The notes under the pieces were generated by a model that worked only from the letters and a program-made list of their open reading frames with translations, made no database searches and was not told where the DNA came from. 27,656 nt of DNA from Ilumatobacteraceae bacterium (GTDB taxonomy: Bacteria > Actinomycetota > Acidimicrobiia > Acidimicrobiales > Ilumatobacteraceae): positions 1 to 27,656 of the forward strand of contig JAOBWK010000001.1 of the NCBI GenBank assembly GCA_025463305.1. Reading direction: 5' to 3'. This document shows positions 1-7,342 of this stretch, piece by piece. A program made the translations under genes and the position numbers. Numbering within the stretch: the first letter of the stretch is position 1; every line of letters begins with the position of its first letter.

Positions 1-250
1 CCGGCATGTCCACATGCGCATAATGACGATTCGGGGTCTCGTACTCGATGTGCGCAATCGAGATCGTGATACCACGAGCCTTCTCCTCCGGCGCCTTATC
101 GATCTGATCGAACGGCGTGTACTGCGCGAGGCCCTTCGAGGCGAGGGTCTTCGAGATGGCGGCGGTGAGGGTGGTCTTGCCGTGGTCGATGTGGCCCATC
201 GTGCCGATGTTCACGTGCGGCTTGGTGCGCTCGAACTTTGCCTTGCTCAT
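1..250 (-). CDS. tuf: Elongation factor Tu, N-terminal part (runs off left edge)
   Basis: EF-Tu is the GTPase that carries aminoacyl-tRNA to the ribosome. The minus strand from ATG at 250 reads [20 protein letters not shown] and continues through the P-loop [10 protein letters not shown] and the switch I region with KARGITI. This is the textbook EF-Tu N-terminus. About 83 codons are present and the rest lies outside the window. An AGGAG ribosome-binding site sits 10 nt before the ATG. The gene follows tRNA-Met by 44 nt on the same strand, so it is probably transcribed with tRNA-Thr and tRNA-Met. A tRNA-tuf order recalls the tufB locus of enterobacteria, which continues into secE-nusG. That continuation is inference, as it is not visible here. 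Confidence 0.97.
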   Translation of the reverse strand, partial: MSKAKFERTKPHVNIGTMGHIDHGKTTLTAAISKTLASKGLAQYTPFDQIDKAPEEKARGITISIAHIEYETPNRHYAHVDMP

Positions 251-294
251 GGGAGCTCGTCTCCTGTTTCGTGGGGTGTGCTGTCGTCTGCGGG

Positions 295-371
295 TGGTAG
301 CGGCGACCGGTTTCGAACCGGTGACCTTCCGATTATGAGCCGGATGCTCTGACCAACTGAGCTACGCCGCC
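295..371 (-). tRNA. tRNA-Met (anticodon CAT), probably elongator
   Basis: The minus strand folds as a complete cloverleaf. The acceptor stem is GGCGGCG with CGCCGCT (one G-T pair), the D-stem GCTC/GAGC, the anticodon stem TCCGG/TCGGA with loop CTCATAA, and the T-arm ACCGG-TTCGAAA-CCGGT. The anticodon is CAT. The first acceptor pair is G-T and not the unpaired base of an initiator, so elongator Met is favoured. A tRNA-Ile2 read through a lysidine-modified C cannot be excluded by eye. The discriminator A is at 298 and CCA appears to be encoded at 295-297. Confidence 0.95.
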
Positions 372-385
372 AGGGCTTTGCTCGA

Positions 386-405
386 CCCCTCACGAGAGTG
401 AGGGG
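386..405 (-). other. Inter-tRNA hairpin
   Basis: Between the two tRNAs there is a perfect 8-bp stem CCCCTCAC / GTGAGGGG closed by a GAGA loop. A second pairing, GCTCGACC at 380-387 with GGTCGAGC at 413-420, could form an outer stem, but it competes with the inner one for two bases. The hairpin lies inside the presumed tRNA-Thr/tRNA-Met/tuf transcript, so a role in processing the precursor is plausible. No T-run follows on the minus strand, which argues against an ordinary terminator. Confidence 0.6.
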
Positions 406-417
406 ACGGCTTGGTCG

Positions 418-490
418 AGCCCTCTGTCGGAGTCGAACCGACGACCTACGCCTTACCATGGCGTTGCTCTACCTACTGAGCTAAGAGGGC
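418..490 (-). tRNA. tRNA-Thr (anticodon GGT)
   Basis: The cloverleaf is complete on the minus strand. The acceptor stem GCCCTCT pairs perfectly with AGAGGGC. The D-stem is GCTC/GAGC, the anticodon stem ACGCC/GGCGT with loop ATGGTAA (anticodon GGT), and the T-arm GTCGG-TTCGACT-CCGAC. The 3' CCA is not encoded: CGA follows the discriminator. It is the first gene of the tRNA-Thr/tRNA-Met/tuf group. Confidence 0.96.
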
Positions 491-525
491 CGGGCGCGCG
501 ACAAGATCGCGAGAACCGACGAGCG

Positions 526-554
526 AGCATAGCGGGGCGCCGGTCTGACGACCA
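526..554 (-). promoter_or_regulatory. Probable promoter of the tRNA-Thr/tRNA-Met/tuf unit
   Basis: On the minus strand a good -10 box, TATGCT (526-531), lies 35 nt before the tRNA-Thr 5' end. A weak -35 candidate, TGGTCG (549-554), is 17 bp upstream. The position is right for a stable-RNA promoter. Only the -10 is convincing. Confidence 0.45.
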
Positions 555-633
555 CGCGATTCTGCCCGATTTGGACGGCCGAGTGAGGGATCGTGCGGGC
601 CGAAAGCGATCGGCTCCACGGGCGGTGGCGCGC

Positions 634-639
634 TACGTT
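634..639 (+). promoter_or_regulatory. -10 box for a probably leaderless GNAT gene
   Basis: TACGTT fits the actinobacterial TANNNT -10 motif and ends 8 nt before the GTG start. Transcription would begin at or next to the start codon. No Shine-Dalgarno sequence competes with this reading. Confidence 0.4.
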
Positions 640-647
640 CGGACGAC

Positions 648-1166
648 GTGGCCGATGCCCCCAAACCCGCCCCCCGAACGCCCACGCTGCGACTCGCCAC
701 GGCCGCCGACGCCGAGTCGATCCGCACCATCTACAACCATGAGGTGCTGCACACGTTCGCGACCTTCGACCTCGTGCCCCGCTCGCTCGAGGATCAACAG
801 CGTTGGCTGGCCGACCGTTCGGGTGCCTTCGCCGCCATCGTCGCGGTCGACGGCGCGACTGTGGTCGGCTTCGGATCGCTCTCGCCGTACAAGGAGCGCG
901 CCGCGTACCGAACGAGCGTCGAGGACTCCGTCTACGTGGCCACAGGCCAGCAGGGTCGCGGCATCGGCCGGCTGATCGTGCAGGAGCTGCTCGACGTGGC
1001 CCGCGCATCGGGGTTCCACGCCGTGTTCGCGCGCATCTCGGGTCCGAGCGACGCGAGTCGGGGTCTGCACGCAGCGTGTGGTTTCGAGTTGGTGGGGATC
1101 GAGCGCGAGGTCGGCCGGAAGTTCAACAAGTGGCTCGACGTCGCCATCATGCAAGCGCTCTTGTGA
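648..1166 (+). CDS. GNAT N-acetyltransferase (phosphinothricin/methionine sulfone acetyltransferase type)
   Basis: This 172-residue cytoplasmic GNAT enzyme would transfer acetyl from acetyl-CoA to an amine. The whole chain follows the PAT/MnaT (YncA) pattern: IYNHEVLHTFATFDL (28-42), the region RAAYRTSVEDSVYV (84-97), the acetyl-CoA pyrophosphate loop QQGRGIGR (101-108) and the C-terminal REVGRKFNKWLDVAIMQ. Members act on glufosinate-like amino acids or methionine derivatives; the real substrate here cannot be read from sequence. The start is GTG. TACGTT (634-639) lies 8 nt upstream and no ribosome-binding site is visible, so a leaderless transcript is likely. It is transcribed away from the tRNA-Thr unit. 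Confidence 0.9.
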   Translation: MADAPKPAPRTPTLRLATAADAESIRTIYNHEVLHTFATFDLVPRSLEDQQRWLADRSGAFAAIVAVDGATVVGFGSLSPYKERAAYRTSVEDSVYVATGQQGRGIGRLIVQELLDVARASGFHAVFARISGPSDASRGLHAACGFELVGIEREVGRKFNKWLDVAIMQALL

Positions 1167-1464
1167 GCAGCTGACGGCGTGGCGTGAGGCGGTCCTGGAA
1201 ATCGCCGCCGACCCCGGGCCGCGGCATCGTCCCAGCCCACACGGTCTGTAACACAGCCGGCGGGTGATGCGAGATCGATGTGACGCCTGCCACACTTGTG
1301 GTAAAGATTGCGAGCACAATGGTTCCGGCAACGAAAAGTTGTGGCATAGTGAACGTGAACAAAAAGTCAATCAAGAGTACGTTAAGCAATGCATCGTCAC
1401 GGACGACGAGCACACCACACATCACGATCCACATCAGACAAAGTCAAACAGAGGGCTGCTGGAA
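1167..1464. other. A/T-rich intergenic region with putative promoter for the downstream regulator
   Basis: I see no convincing gene in these 298 bases. From about 1297 the composition changes: by my count 46 of 80 bases at 1301-1380 are A or T, far above the flanking genes. A short inverted repeat CCACA-CT-TGTGG lies at 1290-1301, and its right arm, with TTGTGG, recurs at 1339-1344, 43 bp further on. Possible promoter boxes are GTGACG (1280-1285) with TAAAGA (1302-1307), and TTCCGG (1323-1328) with CATAGT (1345-1350), each with a 16-bp spacer. Which one is used cannot be decided here. A long regulated leader for the winged-helix gene is the simplest reading. Confidence 0.4.
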
Positions 1465-1815
1465 ATGACTATGACGACAGAAGAAGGCACGGCTCCAACC
1501 GTGAGTGCGACCCGCCCCCGGAGTCGGACCGAATGGACGCTGCTGAGCAACCACGGATACGTGCTGCTCTGCATCGCCGACGATCCCGACACACGGCTTC
1601 GCGACATCGCAACGCGTGTGGGCATCACCGAACGTGCCGTGTTCGGCATCGTCGAAGACCTCGAGCGCGGGGGCATCATCCAGCGCGTCAAGGTCGGCCG
1701 GCGCAACCGCTACCTGATCAACGTCGAGAGCCCGCTGCGGCACGAGATCGAGGCGGGTCACTCCGTCGGCGACCTGCTCGGCGCACTCATCGTCAGCGAC
1801 GCCGAAGAGCTGTAG
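1465..1815 (+). CDS. Small winged-helix (MarR/ArsR-like) transcriptional regulator
   Basis: A 116-residue protein with one winged-helix DNA-binding domain at about residues 20-90. WTLLSNHGYVLLCIADD is the first helix, RLRDIATRVGITERAVFGIVEDLERGGII the helix-turn-helix, and QRVKVGRRNRYLIN the wing. The C-terminus (HEIEAGHSVGDLLGALI) is short and may dimerise. I cannot name a ligand or target. The reading frame stays open upstream to 1264, but that part has no recognisable protein character. GAGGG at 1451-1455 is well placed for ATG 1465; ATG 1471, preceded by GGAA, is the alternative. It converges on the uup-like gene. Confidence 0.8.
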   Translation: MTMTTEEGTAPTVSATRPRSRTEWTLLSNHGYVLLCIADDPDTRLRDIATRVGITERAVFGIVEDLERGGIIQRVKVGRRNRYLINVESPLRHEIEAGHSVGDLLGALIVSDAEEL

Positions 1816-1828
1816 CACCTGCGTCCCA

Positions 1829-1840
1829 CGGCTTCGGCCG
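1829..1840. terminator. Possible bidirectional terminator hairpin
   Basis: Between the convergent regulator and uup-like genes there is CGGC-TTCG-GCCG, a short stem capped by the very stable TTCG tetraloop. The stem can be extended by two C-G pairs past a bulged A. There is no T-tract, so this is a modest candidate. Confidence 0.35.
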
Positions 1841-1860
1841 GGCGCGAGACGACCTGATCT

Positions 1861-3669
<1,809 letters not shown>

Positions 3670-3675
3670 GAGGTG

Positions 3676-3681
3676 AGGCTA
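3676..3681 (-). promoter_or_regulatory. -10 box for a probably leaderless uup-like gene
   Basis: Read on the minus strand, TAGCCT ends 6 nt before the GTG start of the ABC-F gene. There is no room for a ribosome-binding site between them, which is the usual geometry of a leaderless actinobacterial transcript. Confidence 0.45.
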
Positions 3682-3783
3682 CGAGCACCCTGCGCGGACC
3701 TGACAGCCACGATGTCCGTCCGGCGCGTGGATCCGTCCGATCGGCGGTGGTCGCGCCGACCCGACCAGCGGACGATGGTCGGC

Positions 3784-4083
3784 ATGTTCATCGCCATCCT
3801 CGACCTCTCCACCACAGCTCTCGACCGCCCCGCCGCGCTGGCCCAGTTGCACGGCGAGCAGACCCCGATCCGGGCGATGAGCGGGTGCATCGGCTTCCGC
3901 GTCTTCGCCGCTGGCGACAACGACACCGACCTGACCGTGCTCCACGAATGGGCGGACGAGGCCTCGTTCACCGCATACCTCGCCTCCGACGCGTTCGAGC
4001 GCTCGGGGGCCGTCCTCCGCCCGCTGATGAGCCGGCCGCCGGTGAGCCGCCGGTTCCGCGCCGAGCTGGCCGAGACGGTCTGA
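3784..4083 (+). CDS. ABM-domain (antibiotic biosynthesis monooxygenase) family protein
   Basis: About 99 residues forming one ferredoxin-like ABM fold: MFIAILDLS for strand 1, a helix DRPAALAQLHGEQTPIRAMSGC, GFRVFAAGDNDTDLTVLHEWADEASFTAYLASDAF for the middle strands and helix, and a short C-terminal tail. Family members are small dimeric oxygenases of quinone-like substrates, or heme-degrading or signalling relatives. The substrate here is unknown. An ATG at 3775 would add three residues; neither start has a clear ribosome-binding site. The open frame stretches far upstream, antisense to the uup-like gene, and that part is not protein-like. It is divergent from uup and followed at 66 bp by an AraC-family regulator, which may control it. 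Confidence 0.75.
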   Translation: MFIAILDLSTTALDRPAALAQLHGEQTPIRAMSGCIGFRVFAAGDNDTDLTVLHEWADEASFTAYLASDAFERSGAVLRPLMSRPPVSRRFRAELAETV

Positions 4084-4149
4084 CCACGGCGCGGCGCCCA
4101 CCCGCCGATGGGTCCGGCGACCGTCGCCGATCCCGCTCAGCGCCGGCCG

Positions 4150-4920
4150 ATGAGCCATGATCGGCAGGTGCCCCGTCCGGCGTTCAGCTTCGTGCGCACC
4201 TTCGAACCCGAGCCGGAGCGCACCCTCGTGGTCGACCACCACTACCTCCTGTGCGCGTCGCGGGGCGTGATCCGCTTGACCGCCGACCGCAGGACGTGGT
4301 CGTTGCCGCCGGCGCGCGCTGCGCTGATCGCGGCCGGTCATCCGATCGAGGTCACCATCGTCCAGGCCGTGACCAGCGCGTCGGTGCTGTTCGCCCCGAC
4401 GTTCACCGCCGCTCCGGAGGCGCCCCTGACCGTGATCGAGCTGAGCCCGCTGGCGCGTTCGCTCGTCGCCGAGTGCGGACGTTGGGGTGACGACGACGAA
4501 CCGCTGCCCCCACTCGCCACGTCGCTGTTCGAGGCGCTCGCCGGCGTCGTCCGCGAGCTCGCCTGCGATCCGAGTCCGACGGCGATGCCGACGGGTCGCA
4601 GCCGCGAGCTGCGCCACGCGCTGGAGCTGACCGCCGCCGAGATGGCCGCGGAGCCGCTGTTCGATGACATCGCCGCACGTGTCGGGTTGACCACGCGCTC
4701 GCTCGCCCGCCGCTTCGAGGACGAGCTGGGCATGACCTGGCGGGCCGCGCTGCGTCGCCTGCGGATCCTCCGATCGATCGAGTTGCTCGCCGCCGACGAC
4801 GCATCGGTGGCGGCGGCGGCGTTCGCGGTCGGCTACGGCTCGCTCTCGGCCTTCAACGCTGCGTTCAAAGACGTGACCGGGCGCACCCCGACGGCGTACC
4901 GCGCCTCGTTCCGACCCTGA
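4150..4920 (+). CDS. AraC-family transcriptional regulator
   Basis: About 256 residues. The N-terminal half resembles the cupin-like sensor domain of AraC proteins (FSFVRTFEPEPERTLVVDHHYLL through SVLFAPTF). The C-terminal 100 residues are a two-helix-turn-helix AraC domain: MAAEPLFDDIAARVGLTTRSLARRFEDELGMTWRAALRRLRILRSIELL, then VAAAAFAVGYGSLSAFNAAFKDVTGRTPTAYRASF. The second motif, GYGSLSAFNAAFK, is diagnostic. The effector is unknown. ATG 4150 is chosen because the sensor fold begins right after it; ATG 4108 is in frame. The closest candidate target is the ABM gene just upstream on the same strand. Confidence 0.85.
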   Translation: MSHDRQVPRPAFSFVRTFEPEPERTLVVDHHYLLCASRGVIRLTADRRTWSLPPARAALIAAGHPIEVTIVQAVTSASVLFAPTFTAAPEAPLTVIELSPLARSLVAECGRWGDDDEPLPPLATSLFEALAGVVRELACDPSPTAMPTGRSRELRHALELTAAEMAAEPLFDDIAARVGLTTRSLARRFEDELGMTWRAALRRLRILRSIELLAADDASVAAAAFAVGYGSLSAFNAAFKDVTGRTPTAYRASFRP

Positions 4921-4975
4921 CCGGCTTCGCTCCCGGCCTCGAGGACCGCGTCGGCCGAGCGGGCCGGAAAAGCAG

Positions 4976-5005
4976 AACGATCCGGACCGCGTGGTCCGGA
5001 TCGTT
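4976..5005 (-). terminator. Strong intrinsic terminator (tRNA-Tyr side)
   Basis: A perfect 13-bp stem, AACGATCCGGACC with GGTCCGGATCGTT, is closed by a 4-nt loop. On the minus strand it is followed by TCTGCTTTTCC, a T-rich stretch, so it best serves the tRNA-Tyr gene that ends 26 bp upstream of it. It also lies 55 bp past the AraC-family gene and may stop that transcript as well. Confidence 0.75.
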
Positions 5006-5030
5006 GTCGATCTCCGCAGAGACCGCCGAG

Positions 5031-5112
5031 TGGGCCGGGAAGGATTCGAACCTTCGAAGGCTGAGCCGGCAGATTTACAGTCTGCTCCCTTTGGCCGCTT
5101 GGGTACCGACCC
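5031..5112 (-). tRNA. tRNA-Tyr (anticodon GTA)
   Basis: A class II tRNA on the minus strand. The acceptor stem is GGGTCGG/CCGGCCC (one T-G pair), the D-stem CCC/GGG, and the anticodon stem GCAGA/TCTGC with loop CTGTAAA giving anticodon GTA. The long variable arm contains GGC-TCA-GCC, and the T-arm is GAAGG-TTCGAAT-CCTTC. The discriminator is A and CCA is not encoded. A -10-like TACGCT on the minus strand at 5144-5149 is a plausible promoter. Confidence 0.95.
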
Positions 5113-5189
5113 CACTTGGATTCACCCCCGAAGGAGCGACCGCAGCGTAGCGCCCGCGCCGCCCGCACGCACCCGCGATCGGTGCTCGC

Positions 5190-5195
5190 TACCCT
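5190..5195 (+). promoter_or_regulatory. -10 box for a probably leaderless yajQ
   Basis: TACCCT ends 6 nt before the ATG of yajQ, and no Shine-Dalgarno sequence lies between. This is the same spacing as for the uup-like gene. Confidence 0.45.
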
Positions 5196-5201
5196 TGTCG
5201 C

Positions 5202-5690
5202 ATGCCAAGTTTCGACATTGTCTCCGAAGTGGATCAGCAGGAGCTGCGCAACGCGATCGACCAGGCCCAGCGCGAGATCGCCAACCGCTTCGACTTCAAG
5301 AACACGGGCTCCTCGATCGAGCAGAACGGACTCGTCATCACGCTCCGCACGGTCAGCGAGGACCGGCTCGCGGCGCTGCGGGTGGTCATCGAGGAGAAGC
5401 TCGTCAAGCGCAACATCTCGCTCAAGGGCGTCGACTACGGCACGGTCGAGGAAGCCACCCAGAACACGGTCCGTCAGGTCGTCACGATCAAGGTGGGCAT
5501 CTCGAGCGACAAGGCGCGCGAGATCAACCGCACGATCAAGGAGAAGGGCCCGAAGGGCGTCAGCAGCCAGACCCAGGGCGAAACCGTGCGCGTCACGGGG
5601 AAGAAGCGCGACGAGCTGCAGGCCGTGATGACCCTGCTTCGCGGTCTGGACCTCGAGATCCCGTTGCAGTTCAACAACCAGCGCGACTGA
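5202..5690 (+). CDS. yajQ: YajQ-family nucleotide-binding protein
   Basis: A 162-residue cytoplasmic protein matching YajQ (UPF0234) along its whole length. It starts MPSFDIVSEVDQQELRNAID and continues with EIANRFDFKNTGSSIE, the region SLKGVDYGTVEEATQNTVRQ, KAREINRTIKEKGPKGVSSQTQGETVRVTGKKRDELQAVM and the C-terminal LQFNNQRD. The fold is two RRM-like halves. Some homologues bind cyclic di-GMP and act as transcription co-factors, and others bind RNA; which applies here is unknown. It stands alone between tRNA-Tyr (divergent) and the sigma factor gene (convergent), with a hairpin just past its stop. Confidence 0.95.
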   Translation: MPSFDIVSEVDQQELRNAIDQAQREIANRFDFKNTGSSIEQNGLVITLRTVSEDRLAALRVVIEEKLVKRNISLKGVDYGTVEEATQNTVRQVVTIKVGISSDKAREINRTIKEKGPKGVSSQTQGETVRVTGKKRDELQAVMTLLRGLDLEIPLQFNNQRD

Positions 5691-5691
5691 C

Positions 5692-5710
5692 GGTGGGCCA
5701 CGGGCCCACC
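5692..5710. terminator. Bidirectional terminator between yajQ and the sigma factor gene
   Basis: A perfect 8-bp stem GGTGGGCC / GGCCCACC with loop ACG begins 2 nt after the yajQ stop and lies 16 bp from the stop of the convergent sigma gene. It is GC-only without a T-run, as is common in high-GC actinobacteria. Confidence 0.6.
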
Positions 5711-5726
5711 CGCTCACCCGCCGGGT

Positions 5727-6746
5727 TCAGGCCTGCGGCTCGAGTGTCGGCGGGAGCCCGAAGGTGGCGAACACGAGGGGATCCTGGAACACCGTGTTGT
5801 GCACGACACGGCCGCCGCGGATCGTGAACACCTGGAGGGTGTGCACCCGGTGGACTGCCTCACCGGGAGGGCGGACGTACGCGCAGACGGCCTGCTGGCC
5901 GTTGGCCTCGGTGCGAACCGTGCGCCAGTCCGTCCCGCGCATGTCGAAGGCGCGAGCCATGAACCGCCCGTAGTCCCCCCGGCCGGCGAACCAGTTGTAG
6001 AACGGCGGCATCTCCATCACGACGTCACTCGACACCAGGCGGGTCAGCGCCGCCACATCGCAACGGCGGAAGGCATCGACGTAGCGGTCGATCAGCTCGA
6101 CGTCGCGGCGTCGGTCGGACGGGCGCACGTCCTCCTCGGCGAGCGGCGATCCGGCCAACGTGGCGCGCGCCCGTTGGAGCGCGCTGTTGACGGCAGCCGG
6201 TGTGATCTCGAGGATCGACGCGGCCTCGGCCGCCGGCAGCCGCAGCACGTCGCGCAGGATCAGCACCGCGCGCTGGCGAGGAGGCAGCAGCTGCATCGCC
6301 GCGACGAGCGCGAGGCGCAGGCTGCCGGTCGCGAGCACTGCGTCGCCGGCATCACCGGCGATCGCGGCGTCGGGGAACGGCTGCAGCCACGGCACCTCGA
6401 AGCCCGGACGCAGCGGGCCGCGCGGATCGTCGTGCGTCGGCCCGAGCCCCGAGGGCAGGGGGCGACGGGCGCGCCCGCTGAGCGCGGTGAGGCACACGTT
6501 GGTGGCGATCCGGTACAGCCACGTGCGCAGCGATGCGCGGTCCGGGTCGTATCGATCTCGGGCCCGCCAGGCACGCACCATCGCGTCCTGCAGCAGCTCC
6601 TCGGCATCGTGGAACGAGCCGAGCATCCGGTAGCAGTGGGCGAGCAGCTCGGCCCGGTACGGCGCAGTGCGCGTCGACCACTCCTGATCGGACCCTGGGT
6701 CGGATTCGAGATCGGCGTCGAGGATCGTGCGGGGAGCAGCTGCCAT
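5727..6746 (-). CDS. ECF RNA polymerase sigma factor with C-terminal SnoaL domain (SigX5-like)
   Basis: A 339-residue group IV sigma factor. Region 2 spans about 27-95 (RAELLAHCYRMLGSFHDAEELLQDAMVRAW through RTWLYRIATNVCL). Region 4 spans about 143-197 (LLPPRQRAVLILRDVLRLPAAEAASILEITPAAVNSALQRAR). Residues 212-330 form an extra SnoaL/NTF2-like domain (ELIDRYVDAFRRCDVAALTRLVSSDVVMEMPP through VHNTVFQDP). Domain order and length fit the SigX5 (TIGR02960) group. In such sigmas the SnoaL domain modulates activity in place of a separate anti-sigma factor, and no anti-sigma gene is seen nearby. The gene is divergent from a SnoaL-like protein gene, the likeliest target. The intervening DNA holds a 9-bp inverted repeat. 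Confidence 0.9.
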   Translation of the reverse strand: MAAAPRTILDADLESDPGSDQEWSTRTAPYRAELLAHCYRMLGSFHDAEELLQDAMVRAWRARDRYDPDRASLRTWLYRIATNVCLTALSGRARRPLPSGLGPTHDDPRGPLRPGFEVPWLQPFPDAAIAGDAGDAVLATGSLRLALVAAMQLLPPRQRAVLILRDVLRLPAAEAASILEITPAAVNSALQRARATLAGSPLAEEDVRPSDRRRDVELIDRYVDAFRRCDVAALTRLVSSDVVMEMPPFYNWFAGRGDYGRFMARAFDMRGTDWRTVRTEANGQQAVCAYVRPPGEAVHRVHTLQVFTIRGGRVVHNTVFQDPLVFATFGLPPTLEPQA

Positions 6747-6776
6747 GTGACTACATACTGCACCGCGACCGCGACC

Positions 6777-6806
6777 TCATCGGTGAGACGCGAGGTGCAC
6801 CGATGA
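6777..6806. promoter_or_regulatory. 9-bp inverted repeat (operator candidate) between sigma and snoaL genes
   Basis: TCATCGGTG (6777-6785) and CACCGATGA (6798-6806) are exact reverse complements separated by 12 bp, so their centres are 21 bp apart, two helical turns. The pair sits about 30 bp before the sigma start and 70 bp before the SnoaL-like start. As DNA it looks like the site of a dimeric regulator. As RNA it would be a hairpin in the leader of the plus-strand gene. Confidence 0.5.
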
Positions 6807-6876
6807 TTCTTCGTGCCGGCGCCGGTACGTATCGGCACGCTCGCACTCGGCGAGCGCTTCGAACACAGGAGCCACC

Positions 6877-7296
6877 ATGACCATCTCCCCCACCCTTTCT
6901 CCCACCGGCACGATCGACGCGGACACGATCGCCGGCAACGTCGTCGACCAGCTCGACTCGGCCTGGGCGGCCAACGACGCCGACCGGTTCGCCGATCTCT
7001 ACACCGCCGACGCCACGGTCGTGATCACGGGAGGTGTTCACCTCAGCGGGCGAGAGGACATCCGCCGGTTCATGACAGCCGGGTACTCGGGCCCGATGGG
7101 TGGTTCGCACACGACGAACCGGATCGAGAGCGCGCGGCTCGTCGCGTCGGGCGTCGTCGTGCTGGTGAGCGTCAGCGCCATCGTCATGGCCGGCGAGACC
7201 GAGGTGCCGGCCGACCGTCACCGTCGGGCGACCTGGGTGTTGGCCGACATCGACGGGGCTTGGCTGATCGCGGCCTACAGCAACTGCCCGATCTGA
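6877..7296 (+). CDS. SnoaL-like / SgcJ-EcaC family protein
   Basis: A 139-residue single-domain NTF2-like protein: a helix ADTIAGNVVDQLDSAWAANDADRFADLYTADATVVITGG, then GREDIRRFMTAGY, then the strands HRRATWVLADIDGAWLIAAYSNCPI. The SgcJ/EcaC subfamily is named from enediyne and other natural-product clusters, where its role is poorly defined, and many members are simply uncharacterised. A strong ribosome-binding site, AGGAG (6867-6871), lies 5 nt before the ATG, unlike the leaderless neighbours. It is divergent from a sigma factor that carries a related domain. Confidence 0.82.
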   Translation: MTISPTLSPTGTIDADTIAGNVVDQLDSAWAANDADRFADLYTADATVVITGGVHLSGREDIRRFMTAGYSGPMGGSHTTNRIESARLVASGVVVLVSVSAIVMAGETEVPADRHRRATWVLADIDGAWLIAAYSNCPI

Positions 7297-7314
7297 CGAC
7301 GGGTCCAGCGGTCT

Positions 7315-7339
7315 GCGGCGCGCCGGTCCGGCGCGCCGC
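7315..7339. terminator. Bidirectional terminator between convergent genes
   Basis: GCGGCGCGCCGG and CCGGCGCGCCGC are exact reverse complements around a single T. As RNA this gives a stem of about 10-11 bp with a small loop. It fills the 46-bp gap between the SnoaL-like gene and the minus-strand 698-residue gene. Confidence 0.6.
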
Positions 7340-7342
7340 GGA

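Noticed and set aside
1280..1468. 62-codon plus-strand frame in the A/T-rich leader
   Set aside because: It has no ribosome-binding site and no recognisable features, and it overlaps the regulator start. It is better explained as leader DNA.
5031..5112. Integration (att) site at the tRNA-Tyr gene
   Set aside because: I found no duplicated tRNA 3' fragment and no integrase in the window.
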